This document shows, in pieces, positions 9,251-17,016 of a stretch of DNA of 64,000 nt. Every line of letters starts with the position of its first letter. The stretch's first letter is position 1. Where the stretch lies: positions 1,426,001-1,490,000 of the forward strand of contig OZ251484.1 in assembly GCA_965242665.1 (NCBI GenBank), written 5' to 3'. Below the pieces are notes generated by a model. The model ran no database searches and had not been told where the DNA came from. It saw nothing but the letters and a program-made list of their open reading frames with translations. Both the position numbers and the translations under genes were made by a program. The DNA comes from VXLM01 sp965242665. Its GTDB lineage: Bacteria > Chloroflexota > Dehalococcoidia > Lucifugimonadales > VXLM01.

Positions 9251-9290
9251 CTGTAGCCTGCGAGGAGATGGACGTCCTCGCAGGCTACAG
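9251..9290 (-). terminator. Perfect 16-bp hairpin after the Cys-motif gene
   Basis: CTGTAGCCTGCGAGGA (9251-9266) pairs perfectly with 9275-9290 across an 8-base loop. It begins 8 bases past the stop of the minus-strand gene 9299-9481. No T-run follows on either strand, so it may be a stem that stabilises the 3' end or a protein site rather than a classic terminator. Confidence 0.45.
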
Positions 9291-9298
9291 ACCTCCGT

Positions 9299-9481
9299 TC
9301 AGTCCCTGCAGACCTCACAGACGCAATTCTTGCAGGCGAAATTGAGGGTGATGGTAGGACGCCCCTTGATGTGTTCGAAAGAGGCAGTGATCCTCCTGAG
9401 GTTCGTTCTGAAATCTATCTCCGGCAGCACTCTCGATACTGCCCCCATTCCCATTCCGACCGCAGCTGCTCCGTACAACAT
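9299..9481 (-). CDS. Small protein with CxxCxCxxC tail
   Basis: A 60-residue protein: a Gly/Ala/Met-rich N-terminus that could be a short membrane or signal segment (1-20), a central basic stretch, and a terminal Cys cluster (Cys50, 53, 55, 58; CKNCVCEVC) suited to binding a metal or Fe-S cluster. AGGAGG lies about 8 bases before the ATG, a near-consensus promoter sits 31 bases further up, and a hairpin follows the stop, so it looks like an independent monocistronic gene. No family recognised. It is divergent from the phage-like block that starts at 9730. Confidence 0.6.
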   Translation of the reverse strand: MLYGAAAVGMGMGAVSRVLPEIDFRTNLRRITASFEHIKGRPTITLNFACKNCVCEVCRD

Positions 9482-9511
9482 ATTCCGTATCCTCCTGACA
9501 TAATATGGTAC

Positions 9512-9540
9512 ATGATAACTGGATTTCGAGAATATGTCAA
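9512..9540 (-). promoter_or_regulatory. Sigma-70-type promoter for the Cys-motif gene
   Basis: Reading the minus strand: TTGACA (9540-9535), a 17-base spacer, then TATCAT (9517-9512). Predicted start of transcription is near 9505, giving a leader of about 24 bases that contains the AGGAGG site. Confidence 0.65.
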
Positions 9541-9729
9541 GTATCTATTACGTGTAATTATGTAAGTGTCTCTTCATTGGGTGTCTGTTGTCGCAGAGGA
9601 TCAGTCCGGGGTCGGCTGGTTGCGTGCGCGGTTTTGACGTTTTGGTACGTGCGTTCTATGCTGGAGGAGGCGTAATCGAACGGGGGCGCTGCTGCGCGGG
9701 AGCGCGGCGCTTCTGCATGGAGGCATGGT

Positions 9730-11601
9730 ATGCGAATCGACGGAAACTATCCGGAGGAAATCATCCGCGCGGTGCGGATGCAGGACGAGGAGACGCGGTC
9801 GCTGCGGGACCGGATGGAGGCGGACTATCGCTTGTATCGGTTGGAGCCGTTTCGTGAGGTGGACGCGGACGGCGTGCCTGTGGAGGGGTATCGGAGCTAT
9901 ACGTCGAATGCGCCGCAGGTGTTTGCGGACAAGGTGATTCAGTGGATAGCGCGGTCGGAGTTTCACTTTCGGATTCCGCAGGCAGGGAAGACGCGGCGGC
10001 AGCGGGAGGCGGACGATTTGAAGGAGCGGTGGACGCGCGGCGTGATGGCGGTGTTGGATCGTCAGTTGCTCCGTCGCATGGAGCCGCCGATGCGCGACGT
10101 GACGGCGTTCTACAACGCGGTGCGGGGGATGGTGGCCGGGCGCTGGCTGATGATGAACACGAGGTCTGGCGAGACGGTGATCGACATGACGCCGTGGGAT
10201 CCTCTGCGGACGTATTGGTCTGTGGGGCCGGATGGTCTGGAGTGGGCGTGCTACCGGGTTCGGAAGACGCGGGGGGAAATTCGGTCCGAGTATGGGGTGG
10301 ACGCGGGGGTGGACGATGATTCTGCGGTAGTGTTTGGGAGGGGCGGCGGGGACGCGGCGGAGGTCGATGTGTTCGACTACTACGATCGAGAGCGCAACAC
10401 GGTCGTTGCGGGAAATGGCGTCGTCTTGAAGCGGCCGACGCCGCATGGGGGAGAGCGTGTGCCGGTCGTCATTGCGGCGGCGGGGGCTGCGCCGTTGGCG
10501 CGGAGCGATTGGGGCGCGGACTATGCGGGGGATTACGGCGAGAGCGTGTTCAAGTCGAATCGCGGCATCTACGACAAGCAGAACTTGATGATGTCGATCT
10601 TCTTGGAGCTGGCGGCGCGTTCTCGGAAGCCGCCGTTGGGAGTGCGGTCGAGGGACGGGCGGAAGTCGTTGGACGACGATCCGTACCGCGAGGGGACGAC
10701 TATCAGCATGGCGGAGGGGGACGACATTCAACCGTTTCCCTTGCTTCAGACGACGCAGGACGCGGCGAGTTTGACCGGGCAGATCTCCGGCGAGGTGCAG
10801 CGGGGTTCGATACCCTTCTCGGTGTTCGGAGAGCTGCAGTTTCAGCTTTCTGGGTTTGCAATCAACACGCTGCGGTCTGGACTCGACTCTCTGCTGCGTC
10901 CGCGTCTGACCGCGGAGACTGCGTTCTATTCGCAGGGCTTGGAGTTGCTGACGGAGCAGTACGCTTCCGGGCGTTTCGCGCCTCTGCATCTGTCTTCGTC
11001 CTATGCCGGGCGGTTCGATGCGTCGATGACGCCGGAGGCGGTATCGCGTGGCGGCGAGCCGGAGATTCGGTTGGACAGCAATTTGCCGGAGGATGATACT
11101 GCCAAGTTCGCGCAGGCGAGGATCGCGCGGGAGGGGGAGGTGCCGCTGCTGCCTGATCGGTGGATATACGACAACATCCTCAAGATTCGGGACGCGGACA
11201 ACATCGAGCAGGCGGTTTCCGCGCAGATGGCGCGGCGCGGTACGCCGGAGTCTCTGATGCTGGGATCGATGCTTGCGTCGGCGGATCGAGGCGAGGAGGA
11301 GTACGCGCGGTTGTACGCGGCGGAGCTTCGCCTCGCGAGGGCACGGAAGCTATTGGAGCTGCAGACGATCCAGGGAGGCGCAGGGCGTGAGGATGTCCAC
11401 CGGCCGAGCGCGGAGGGCGGCGCGCAGTCGAGAGACGGCTCCGGGCTGCCGCCCGAGGTGCTGCCAGACGCATTCATGCGCCCTCCGACGACGCCGAGCG
11501 TTCCGCCCGGCCCCGCGCATACCAGACGCGCAGCGGGGGACAGCGCGGCGACGGATGCGGAGCGGCTGGCGGCACTGGGGTTGGTGGGGCCGCGGGGGTA
11601 G
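9730..11601 (+). CDS. Phage portal-like protein
   Basis: A 623-residue protein that begins a phage-type block. Its layout (acidic alpha-helical N-terminus, mixed core with WDPLRTYWSVGPDGLEWACYRV and ELAARSRKPPLGV, helical region, then a disordered Pro/Ala-rich tail from about 560) resembles dodecameric portal proteins. It is followed by scaffold-like and capsid-like genes in the usual head-gene order. GGAGGC sits 7 bases before the ATG. No terminase gene precedes it, which is unusual. The portal call rests on composition and order rather than a diagnostic motif. Confidence 0.6.
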   Translation: MRIDGNYPEEIIRAVRMQDEETRSLRDRMEADYRLYRLEPFREVDADGVPVEGYRSYTSNAPQVFADKVIQWIARSEFHFRIPQAGKTRRQREADDLKERWTRGVMAVLDRQLLRRMEPPMRDVTAFYNAVRGMVAGRWLMMNTRSGETVIDMTPWDPLRTYWSVGPDGLEWACYRVRKTRGEIRSEYGVDAGVDDDSAVVFGRGGGDAAEVDVFDYYDRERNTVVAGNGVVLKRPTPHGGERVPVVIAAAGAAPLARSDWGADYAGDYGESVFKSNRGIYDKQNLMMSIFLELAARSRKPPLGVRSRDGRKSLDDDPYREGTTISMAEGDDIQPFPLLQTTQDAASLTGQISGEVQRGSIPFSVFGELQFQLSGFAINTLRSGLDSLLRPRLTAETAFYSQGLELLTEQYASGRFAPLHLSSSYAGRFDASMTPEAVSRGGEPEIRLDSNLPEDDTAKFAQARIAREGEVPLLPDRWIYDNILKIRDADNIEQAVSAQMARRGTPESLMLGSMLASADRGEEEYARLYAAELRLARARKLLELQTIQGGAGREDVHRPSAEGGAQSRDGSGLPPEVLPDAFMRPPTTPSVPPGPAHTRRAAGDSAATDAERLAALGLVGPRG

Positions 11602-11674
11602 AGAGGGAGGTGCGGGGCGTGGCGCGCGGGATTGGCGGGGGCGTCGGAGTGCGCATGCAGGGCGCGGCGAGGGG

Positions 11675-11683
11675 TGATAGAAT
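11675..11683 (+). promoter_or_regulatory. Extended -10 promoter, membrane gene copy 1
   Basis: TGA-TAGAAT (TG at 11675, hexamer 11678-11683), about 32 bases before the ATG at 11715. The same box occurs before the second copy. No good -35 hexamer is seen, as expected for extended -10 promoters. Confidence 0.45.
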
Positions 11684-11714
11684 TGGGGCATCGGGATAGG
11701 AGGAGGCGATTGCA

Positions 11715-12617
11715 ATGGATGTGAAGGAGGGCGTTCGCACGGCGAAATCATACGCTGCGGCCGTCCGCGTCCTGCGTCCGACAGGATTCTTCATCAATGT
11801 GGCAAAGAACGTCCTTGGCATATCGGTGCCTATCGTGGTTGTGGTGGATGGATGGTTGCTGAACTGGTGGGTTCTTTCCGCAGTGGGGTGGGTTCTTTCC
11901 GCAATATGGTATGGCGTCCTGTTACTTATCATCGTTGCTATATGGGCTCCCTGGGTGGTCGGAGAGTATGTATACTATGGCGAGATACCCGCGTTCGTAG
12001 TGCAATGGATTGCGCTACTGGTCATCATAGTCGTGACCTTGCCAATTGGCGACTTCCGTCTTGGAGACTTCTTCAAGGAAAATAGACCCCATTCGCTCTT
12101 GGTGGTCTTCCCTCTGGGTTTGTTCACATGGATCATGTTGTACATCCTTGGAACGTCTCTCATATCCTCTAGTAACATTCCAATGGTGTTGTTAGAAGCG
12201 GCACTGGCAATTGTCGCTCTCTGCTCACTGCATATAGTGATTTTCCGTCGTGCTGCACAGGCCAATATATTCAAGGGTCCATACTCACTGAACACAGGAG
12301 TCCTTCTGGGTACTGAGCGCACGAGTATGCCCAGGTATCTCTCGCGATACATCTTTCGTCTCTCGATGCTCTCGGTGACTATCTTGGCCATTCTAGTAAT
12401 TGGTATTGATTCCACTATAGGTGTGGGACTACAGTTGATCATCATGCCGATCACTGCAAGTGCGTCCTTGGTGATTAGAATCTTCAGTTCTGGAGACTTC
12501 ACCGAGAACAACAAGCTCTTTTTCGTCGCAGCAGTTCTCCCAATACCTATAACCGTGTTATGGGGGTTACTTACCGGCTCTGTTATCATGGCCTCATTCT
12601 CAAACTGGGCGCCGTAG
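11715..12617 (+). CDS. Multi-pass membrane protein, paralogue 1
   Basis: A 300-residue protein with about eight hydrophobic segments and a conserved amphipathic start (KEGVRTAKSYAAAVRVLRPTGFF). It shares most of its sequence with the next gene (12834-13718), the two starts being 1,119 bp apart. AGGAGGAGG precedes the ATG, and it has its own extended -10 promoter. Base composition is more AT-rich than the flanking phage-like genes, which points to separate acquisition. It sits between portal-like and scaffold-like genes, a place where structural genes are normally contiguous, so it may be a cargo (moron) gene. Family not recognised. Confidence 0.65.
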   Translation: MDVKEGVRTAKSYAAAVRVLRPTGFFINVAKNVLGISVPIVVVVDGWLLNWWVLSAVGWVLSAIWYGVLLLIIVAIWAPWVVGEYVYYGEIPAFVVQWIALLVIIVVTLPIGDFRLGDFFKENRPHSLLVVFPLGLFTWIMLYILGTSLISSSNIPMVLLEAALAIVALCSLHIVIFRRAAQANIFKGPYSLNTGVLLGTERTSMPRYLSRYIFRLSMLSVTILAILVIGIDSTIGVGLQLIIMPITASASLVIRIFSSGDFTENNKLFFVAAVLPIPITVLWGLLTGSVIMASFSNWAP

Positions 12618-12791
12618 TGGAGGCGTGGGGACGCCGAGTCATCAGGCGAACGCGGAGGTGCGGTGGGGGGCGTCCGTTCTGAGGTGGGGGCAACAGGGAT
12701 AGAGTAGGAGGATAGGGCGTTCGCCGGCGCGGCGCGGGGGATCGGCCGGGGCGTCGGTTCGACGCGGGGGCGTGCAGGGCGCGGCGCGGCG

Positions 12792-12800
12792 TGATAGAAT
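12792..12800 (+). promoter_or_regulatory. Extended -10 promoter, membrane gene copy 2
   Basis: TGA-TAGAAT again (hexamer 12795-12800), 33 bases before the ATG at 12834, within a duplicated GC-rich leader that also matches the region before copy 1. Confidence 0.45.
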
Positions 12801-12833
12801 TGTGGCATCGGGAGTTAGGAGGAGGCGATTGCA

Positions 12834-13718
12834 ATGGATGTGAAGGAAGGCGTTCGCACGGCGAAGTCATACGCTGCGGCCGTCCGCGTCCTGCGTCCGA
12901 CCGGATTCTTCATCGAGGTGGCAAAGATCGTCCTTGCCATATCGGCGCCTGTCGTACTTGTGGTGGATGGATGGTTGCTGAACTGGTACGTAGTGACACT
13001 TAGCTTCTCGATACTTGTATGGGTTCTTTCCGTAGTGGGAAGTGGCATCCTGTTACTTATCATCGTTGCTATATGGGCTCCCGTTCTGGTCGAAGAGTAT
13101 GTATACCATGGCGAGATACCCGTGTTCGTAGTGCAATGGATTGCGCTATTGGTCATCATAGTTGCGACCTTGCCGGTTGGAGACTTTCGTCTGGGAGACT
13201 TCTTCAAGGACAATAGACGCCATTCGCTCTTGGTAGTCTTCCCTCTGGGTTTGTTCACATGGATCATGTTGTACATCCTTGGAACGTCTCTCATATCCTC
13301 TAGTAACATTCCAATGGTGTTGTTAGAAGCGGCGCTGGCAATTGTCGCTCTCTATTCACTGTATATCGTGGTTTTCCGTCGAACTGTGCAGGCCGATATG
13401 CAAAAGGATTCATACTCACTGTACAAAAAGAAGAGGAGTCTCTCGCGATATATCTTTCGTCTCTCGATGCTCTTGGTGACTATCTTTGCCATTCTAGTAC
13501 TTGGTATTGATTCCACTATAGGTCTTGGAATACAGTTGATCATCATGACAATCACTGCAGGTGTGTCATTGGTAATTAGAATCTTCAGCTCTGGAGACTT
13601 CTCCGAGAACAACAAGCTCTTTTTCGTCGCAGCAGTTCTCCCAATACCTATAACCGTGTTATGGGTGTTACTTGCCGGCGCTGCTTTCGTGGCCACGTTC
13701 TCAAACTGGGCGCCGTAG
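12834..13718 (+). CDS. Multi-pass membrane protein, paralogue 2
   Basis: A 294-residue homologue of the preceding gene, nearly identical over the first 35 residues, the middle and the last 60 residues (ending FSNWAP in both). It differs by an extra hydrophobic stretch near residues 50-65 and a shorter loop near residue 200 (KDSYSLYKKKRS). Same AGGAGGAGG site and same promoter box. Unequal divergence along the length suggests an older duplication with later gene conversion. Function unknown. Confidence 0.65.
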   Translation: MDVKEGVRTAKSYAAAVRVLRPTGFFIEVAKIVLAISAPVVLVVDGWLLNWYVVTLSFSILVWVLSVVGSGILLLIIVAIWAPVLVEEYVYHGEIPVFVVQWIALLVIIVATLPVGDFRLGDFFKDNRRHSLLVVFPLGLFTWIMLYILGTSLISSSNIPMVLLEAALAIVALYSLYIVVFRRTVQADMQKDSYSLYKKKRSLSRYIFRLSMLLVTIFAILVLGIDSTIGLGIQLIIMTITAGVSLVIRIFSSGDFSENNKLFFVAAVLPIPITVLWVLLAGAAFVATFSNWAP

Positions 13719-13851
13719 TGGAGGCGTCGGGACGCCGAGTCATCGGGCGAACACGGAGGCGCGACGATGCGGGGAGGGTCGAGACGCGGGCGGTCGCTGC
13801 GCGGCAAGAGGCGCTTGTCGGTGCGGCTCCTGGCTTTTTGGGGACGTATGT

Positions 13852-13880
13852 TTGACAACTCGCTGGCTGGGCGGTAGACT
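13852..13880 (+). promoter_or_regulatory. Sigma-70-type promoter for the capsid genes
   Basis: TTGACA (13852-13857), 17-base spacer, TAGACT (13875-13880). Predicted start near 13887 gives a leader of about 170 bases before the scaffold-like gene. Confidence 0.6.
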
Positions 13881-13949
13881 CGAATTGTGAGGGGCGGGCG
13901 CTCCTGATGGGGCGATGCTCTCACATGGCTAGACGAAGCAGAGGCGCCG

Positions 13950-13989
13950 AAATGGAGCGTCCTGGAGTGAATTCCGGGGCGCTCCATTT
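13950..13989 (+). promoter_or_regulatory. Leader hairpin upstream of the scaffold-like gene
   Basis: AAATGGAGCG (13950-13959) pairs perfectly with CGCTCCATTT (13980-13989). The 20-base loop can itself pair imperfectly (CCTGGA with TTCCGG). It lies inside the long leader, 70 bases before the start codon, and has no T-run. A role in mRNA stability or translational control is inferred. Confidence 0.4.
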
Positions 13990-14057
13990 GCTTGGTTGGC
14001 GGTTTGGATGGGGCCCCGGACAGAAAACGAGAGACGACAGCGAAAGGAGGAGACGCG

Positions 14058-14675
14058 ATGGTGACAAGAGAGGATTTGGACGAGGCGGGGGCAGCCGCTT
14101 CTGGTAGCGGCGAGGGCGGCGTCGGGTCTGCCGGCGGGGCGGAGGATGGCGATGGGGGAGTCGAGGAGATCGACTTGGCGGATCTGCGGGAGGAGTTCAA
14201 GGCTGGGCTTGGCGTCGGCCGGGTCGAGATGGAGGAGAGCGCGGAGGAGCCCGCGGCGGGCTCCGAGGGCGGGGGCGCCGGGGATGCGTCGGAACGTGCG
14301 GCGTCCGAGGGGAGCGGCCAAGGTCAGTCGGAGCGGAATGCCTCCGAGGGCGGGCGGTTTGCTTCCGATGGGGATCGTCACCGCGCTGCGATTCGTGCGG
14401 CAAAGGCGCATGGTCTGGGCATCGAGGATTTGGAGGAGTTGGAGCGGTGCGAGAGTGCGGAGGAGGTGGAGCGCCGTGCGGCGGCTGTCGCCGAGCATCG
14501 CGCGCTTCGGCGGAAGGTCGAGGCGTTGGAGCGCCGGCTTGCGCCTGTGCAGCAGTTCGACAGCAATCGGTCGAGCGGCGCACGGGGCGGCAGCGACGAA
14601 ACGTGGATAGGGCGCTATCTGGCGGGTGACCGCAGTGAGCAAGCGGTGTCCGCCGCGCGGCGCGCATTCGAGTAA
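14058..14675 (+). CDS. Phage scaffolding-like protein
   Basis: A 205-residue acidic protein: low-complexity Gly/Ala/Ser/Glu-rich N-terminal half, then a helical segment with coiled-coil character (EELERCESAEEVERRAAAVAEHRALRRKVEALERRL as a guide, residues about 125-165) and a short basic C-terminus. This layout and its place directly before the capsid-like gene are typical of phage scaffold proteins, which fill the prohead and leave before DNA packaging. The start at 14058 is set by AAGGAGG 7 bases upstream; the open frame extends 22 codons further without a site. Confidence 0.5.
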   Translation: MVTREDLDEAGAAASGSGEGGVGSAGGAEDGDGGVEEIDLADLREEFKAGLGVGRVEMEESAEEPAAGSEGGGAGDASERAASEGSGQGQSERNASEGGRFASDGDRHRAAIRAAKAHGLGIEDLEELERCESAEEVERRAAAVAEHRALRRKVEALERRLAPVQQFDSNRSSGARGGSDETWIGRYLAGDRSEQAVSAARRAFE

Positions 14676-14702
14676 CGAACACGATCAGGGAAAGGAGAAG
14701 AT

Positions 14703-15575
14703 ATGGCTCAAACAACCAGCACGGGAGATATGGAGAAGGCGCAGAGGACGATCATCGGGCAGATGGTGTACACGGCGGAGCACAACGCCCCGGCGATGGC
14801 GCTGATCACTCACATGGGGCTGCGGCGCGGATCGTCGACTGTCGAGGTTCCGAAGGCCGGGGTCATGACGATGGCCGATTTGGTCGAGGGGCAGGACCTG
14901 ACGACCGAGCAGAGCTTGGGGCTGTCGTTCACGACGTTGACGACGTCCGAGGTTGGCTCTCGGGTAATCGTCACGGACAAGTTGGCGCGGCAGATGCAGC
15001 CGGATGTATTCAAGGTCATTGGTCGGCAGATGGGGGACGGGATGGCGCGGAAGAAGGACAAGGACGTGATCGCGCTGTACTCGTCGTTGAACGGCGGGAC
15101 TGTACTGGGCGCGGCGGGGGCGGTGTTCAACGTCGCTCACGCGGCTGCGGCCTACACTCATGCGGTCGCCAACAAGTTTGGAACGAAGTTGTCGATCGTT
15201 CATCATCCGAACGCGCTGTTCAACATCATCAACTCCGGGGCGATTACGCCGATGGCCAGCGGGCCGGTGGACTCCGGATGGTCGAGGGATCTGCTGCAAA
15301 AGTTCTTCGCGGGGCTTGCGCCGATCGGGGGCGTGCCGATGTTCCACGACGGCAACATCACCGTCGATGGGAGCGACGACGCGGTTGGGGTAATCGCGGA
15401 CGAGGGGGCGCTCGTAGTGCTCGAGTCTGTGGCGATGCGTACGGAGCGGCAGCGCGATGCATCCTTGCGCGGCACGGAAATCGTAGTGACGGCGGACTAT
15501 GGGGTATTCGAGTTGGACGACTCTCGCGGCGCGCCCCTCAAGTACGATGCGAGCGCGCCCTCGACGTCGGCCTAG
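14703..15575 (+). CDS. Phage major capsid-like protein
   Basis: A 290-residue protein that fits a major head protein by size, by position after the scaffold-like gene and by sequence character: a helical N-terminus, a beta-rich middle (GSSTVEVPKAGVMTMADLVEGQDL), a long helix with KKDKDVIALYSSLNGG, then a P-domain-like region with GGVPMFHDGNITVDG. AAAGGAGAAG precedes the ATG. An HK97-like fold is likely but not shown by any single motif. Expected to form the shell of a particle if the module is still expressed. Confidence 0.6.
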   Translation: MAQTTSTGDMEKAQRTIIGQMVYTAEHNAPAMALITHMGLRRGSSTVEVPKAGVMTMADLVEGQDLTTEQSLGLSFTTLTTSEVGSRVIVTDKLARQMQPDVFKVIGRQMGDGMARKKDKDVIALYSSLNGGTVLGAAGAVFNVAHAAAAYTHAVANKFGTKLSIVHHPNALFNIINSGAITPMASGPVDSGWSRDLLQKFFAGLAPIGGVPMFHDGNITVDGSDDAVGVIADEGALVVLESVAMRTERQRDASLRGTEIVVTADYGVFELDDSRGAPLKYDASAPSTSA

Positions 15576-15595
15576 GGGGATATTCGGGAGGAGAC

Positions 15596-15964
15596 ATGGA
15601 ACGGAAGACGCCCGCGGCATTGGACGGCGAGCTTGCGCAGCTCGGATACACCTGGGAGTATCTCGATCGGTGGCAGCCCAAGGTGGATATGTATTGGCAC
15701 GTCGACCAGTTGAACGTTGCGGGTGAGGTGGTCGGACGGGCGGGTCAGAAGCTGCCGAACCTGCCCGTCCATCCCGACCATCAGGCGCGCTATGCTCGAC
15801 GCGGCATCCTCCCATGGCCGCCGAGCGAGGAGTGCGAGTGCAAGGGCTGCCGCGAGCGGCACGGCACCAAGCGGACGGGCAGGGTGTTCATGCCGCCCAA
15901 CGATGTCGAGCGCGTTCTGGGGGGCGGCAGGCTGTTCGAGGACGGGGAGGAGGCGCGCGCATGA
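15596..15964 (+). CDS. Small phage-module protein with CxCxxC
   Basis: A 122-residue protein whose start is set by GGGAGGAGAC just before the ATG, 20 bases after the capsid-like stop. The N-terminal part is rich in Trp and Tyr; near residue 82 it has CECKGCRERH, a possible metal-binding cluster, followed by a basic stretch. Its position suggests a head-completion or connector role, but no family is recognised. Confidence 0.5.
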   Translation: MERKTPAALDGELAQLGYTWEYLDRWQPKVDMYWHVDQLNVAGEVVGRAGQKLPNLPVHPDHQARYARRGILPWPPSEECECKGCRERHGTKRTGRVFMPPNDVERVLGGGRLFEDGEEARA

Positions 15965-16140
15965 CGCGCAGCGCGGGGAACGAGCCGCTTGACAACCCGT
16001 CCACTCCGGCGTAGGGTGACACTGCTTGCAGTCTTCCACTCATGATCGAGGGGGGCCGCCGGAAGATTCCGATGTCCCGCCCGTCTCCGGTGTATTGGAG
16101 GTTGCAGGAATCACCATGAGGTTCGCAGGAGGGGTTCACA

Positions 16141-16407
16141 GTGGAGGATAAAGAGAAAGGTCAGGGCGTCGTGCGGTGGATACGTTCGCGGACGACGGTT
16201 TCATGGATGACCGTGGCGGCCGGGATCGCTTTGGGGTTCTTCATTGGCATGTTCGTGGGCGACACCAACAACTGGCTGTTCTTGGTGGTAGCGGCGCTCT
16301 TTGCCATCACGTGCGTCACCAATGTGAGGCTCTTGGTAGATGACAGCCGCTGGGATGAAGACGGCGTGCTCATCACGGATCGGCGGGGCGGTTCTTCGGC
16401 AGGCTAG
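16141..16407 (+). CDS. Small two-TM membrane protein (GTG start)
   Basis: An 88-residue protein with two hydrophobic segments (about 24-42 and 48-65) and a C-terminal SRWDEDG motif like that of the small membrane proteins at 5.4 and 6.1 kb. The start is GTG with AGGAGG 9 bases upstream. An 11-codon open frame beginning at 16116 overlaps this start in another frame and ends inside the gene, so coupling is possible. It may be unrelated to the surrounding phage-like genes. Function unknown. Confidence 0.55.
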   Translation: MEDKEKGQGVVRWIRSRTTVSWMTVAAGIALGFFIGMFVGDTNNWLFLVVAALFAITCVTNVRLLVDDSRWDEDGVLITDRRGGSSAG

Positions 16408-16596
16408 GGGCTGGCCGATTCACAAGGCGAGCGCGGGCGCGTCCAACGGACATGCGGGCTTCGTCCGCGTACTCCGTCGCACTGCGGGGGTAGAGGCACT
16501 TGGGGCCGGTCGGTCTCGGGGCGCGGATCCGTCCATGCTGCGCGCCTGACGGTACTGCAGCACGGCGTCGGCACGTTGGCCTGGCCACGGAATTCC

Positions 16597-16626
16597 TTGA
16601 CAATCCACCTGCAATCCCTCGACAAT
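16597..16626 (+). promoter_or_regulatory. Possible promoter for the DUF3467 pseudogene
   Basis: TTGACA (16597-16602), 18-base spacer, GACAAT (16621-16626), 31 bases before the ATG at 16658. The -10 box is imperfect. Confidence 0.4.
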
Positions 16627-16657
16627 CGGTCAATCCCCCTGTCTTTCACCGTGAACT

Positions 16658-16985
16658 ATGGAACAGAACGAACAGACTGCGTATGAGATTCCCGTAGACA
16701 CACCGGAGTTCTACGTCGACTCCGTGCACATTCAGACGCAGCTCTATGGGAGCACGCTGCTGTTGGGCGAGTTGCGCGAGGGCGCGCCTCCTGTGGTGAA
16801 GGTGAAGGTCAAGGTAAGTCCGCAGATGGCGAAGGTGCTCAGTCTGATAGGGAGGTTGAGTGAGTTGCGGCAGACGGGTCAGGGTAAGTCCGCAGATGGC
16901 GAAGGTGCTCAGTCTGATACTGAGCATGCACGTTCGGGAGTACGAGCGAGACGTTGGGGAGATCGGTAGTGTCAGTTATAGTTGA
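16658..16985 (+). pseudogene. DUF3467-like gene broken by a 70-bp duplication
   Basis: The N-terminal part (YEIPVDTPEFYVDSVHIQTQ onward) and the motif VSPQMAKVLSLI followed by MHVREYERDVGEI match the small DUF3467 family (about 80-100 residues). A segment of about 38 bp is repeated at a 70-bp offset (16811 and 16881). Because 70 is not a multiple of three, the original reading frame is lost after the first copy and the conserved ending is now in another frame (to the stop at 16983-16985). The frame actually open ends at 16969 with an unrelated tail. Removing 70 bp restores a normal-length protein. Function of the family is unknown. Confidence 0.65.
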
Positions 16986-17016
16986 CATGCTATCTCGCGC
17001 GGCCCGGATCCCAAGC

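Larger units (their letters stand above)
8767..9298. other. Non-coding stretch with satellite array and hairpin
   Basis: No credible gene. It holds the lipoprotein's upstream region, a dRS3-like palindrome with a satellite array (8965-9200) and a 16-bp hairpin (9251-9290). The open frames across the array are by-products of the repeats. Confidence 0.6.
13719..14057. other. Leader region of the scaffold-capsid genes
   Basis: No gene supported. It contains the promoter at 13852-13880, the hairpin at 13950-13989 and the AAGGAGG ribosome binding site at 14044-14050. Confidence 0.55.

Noticed and set aside
15989..16017. TTGACA-N17-TAGGGT considered as a promoter
   Set aside because: The -10 box is poor, and there is no clear gene at the right distance; the GTG gene at 16141 lies more than 120 bases away.
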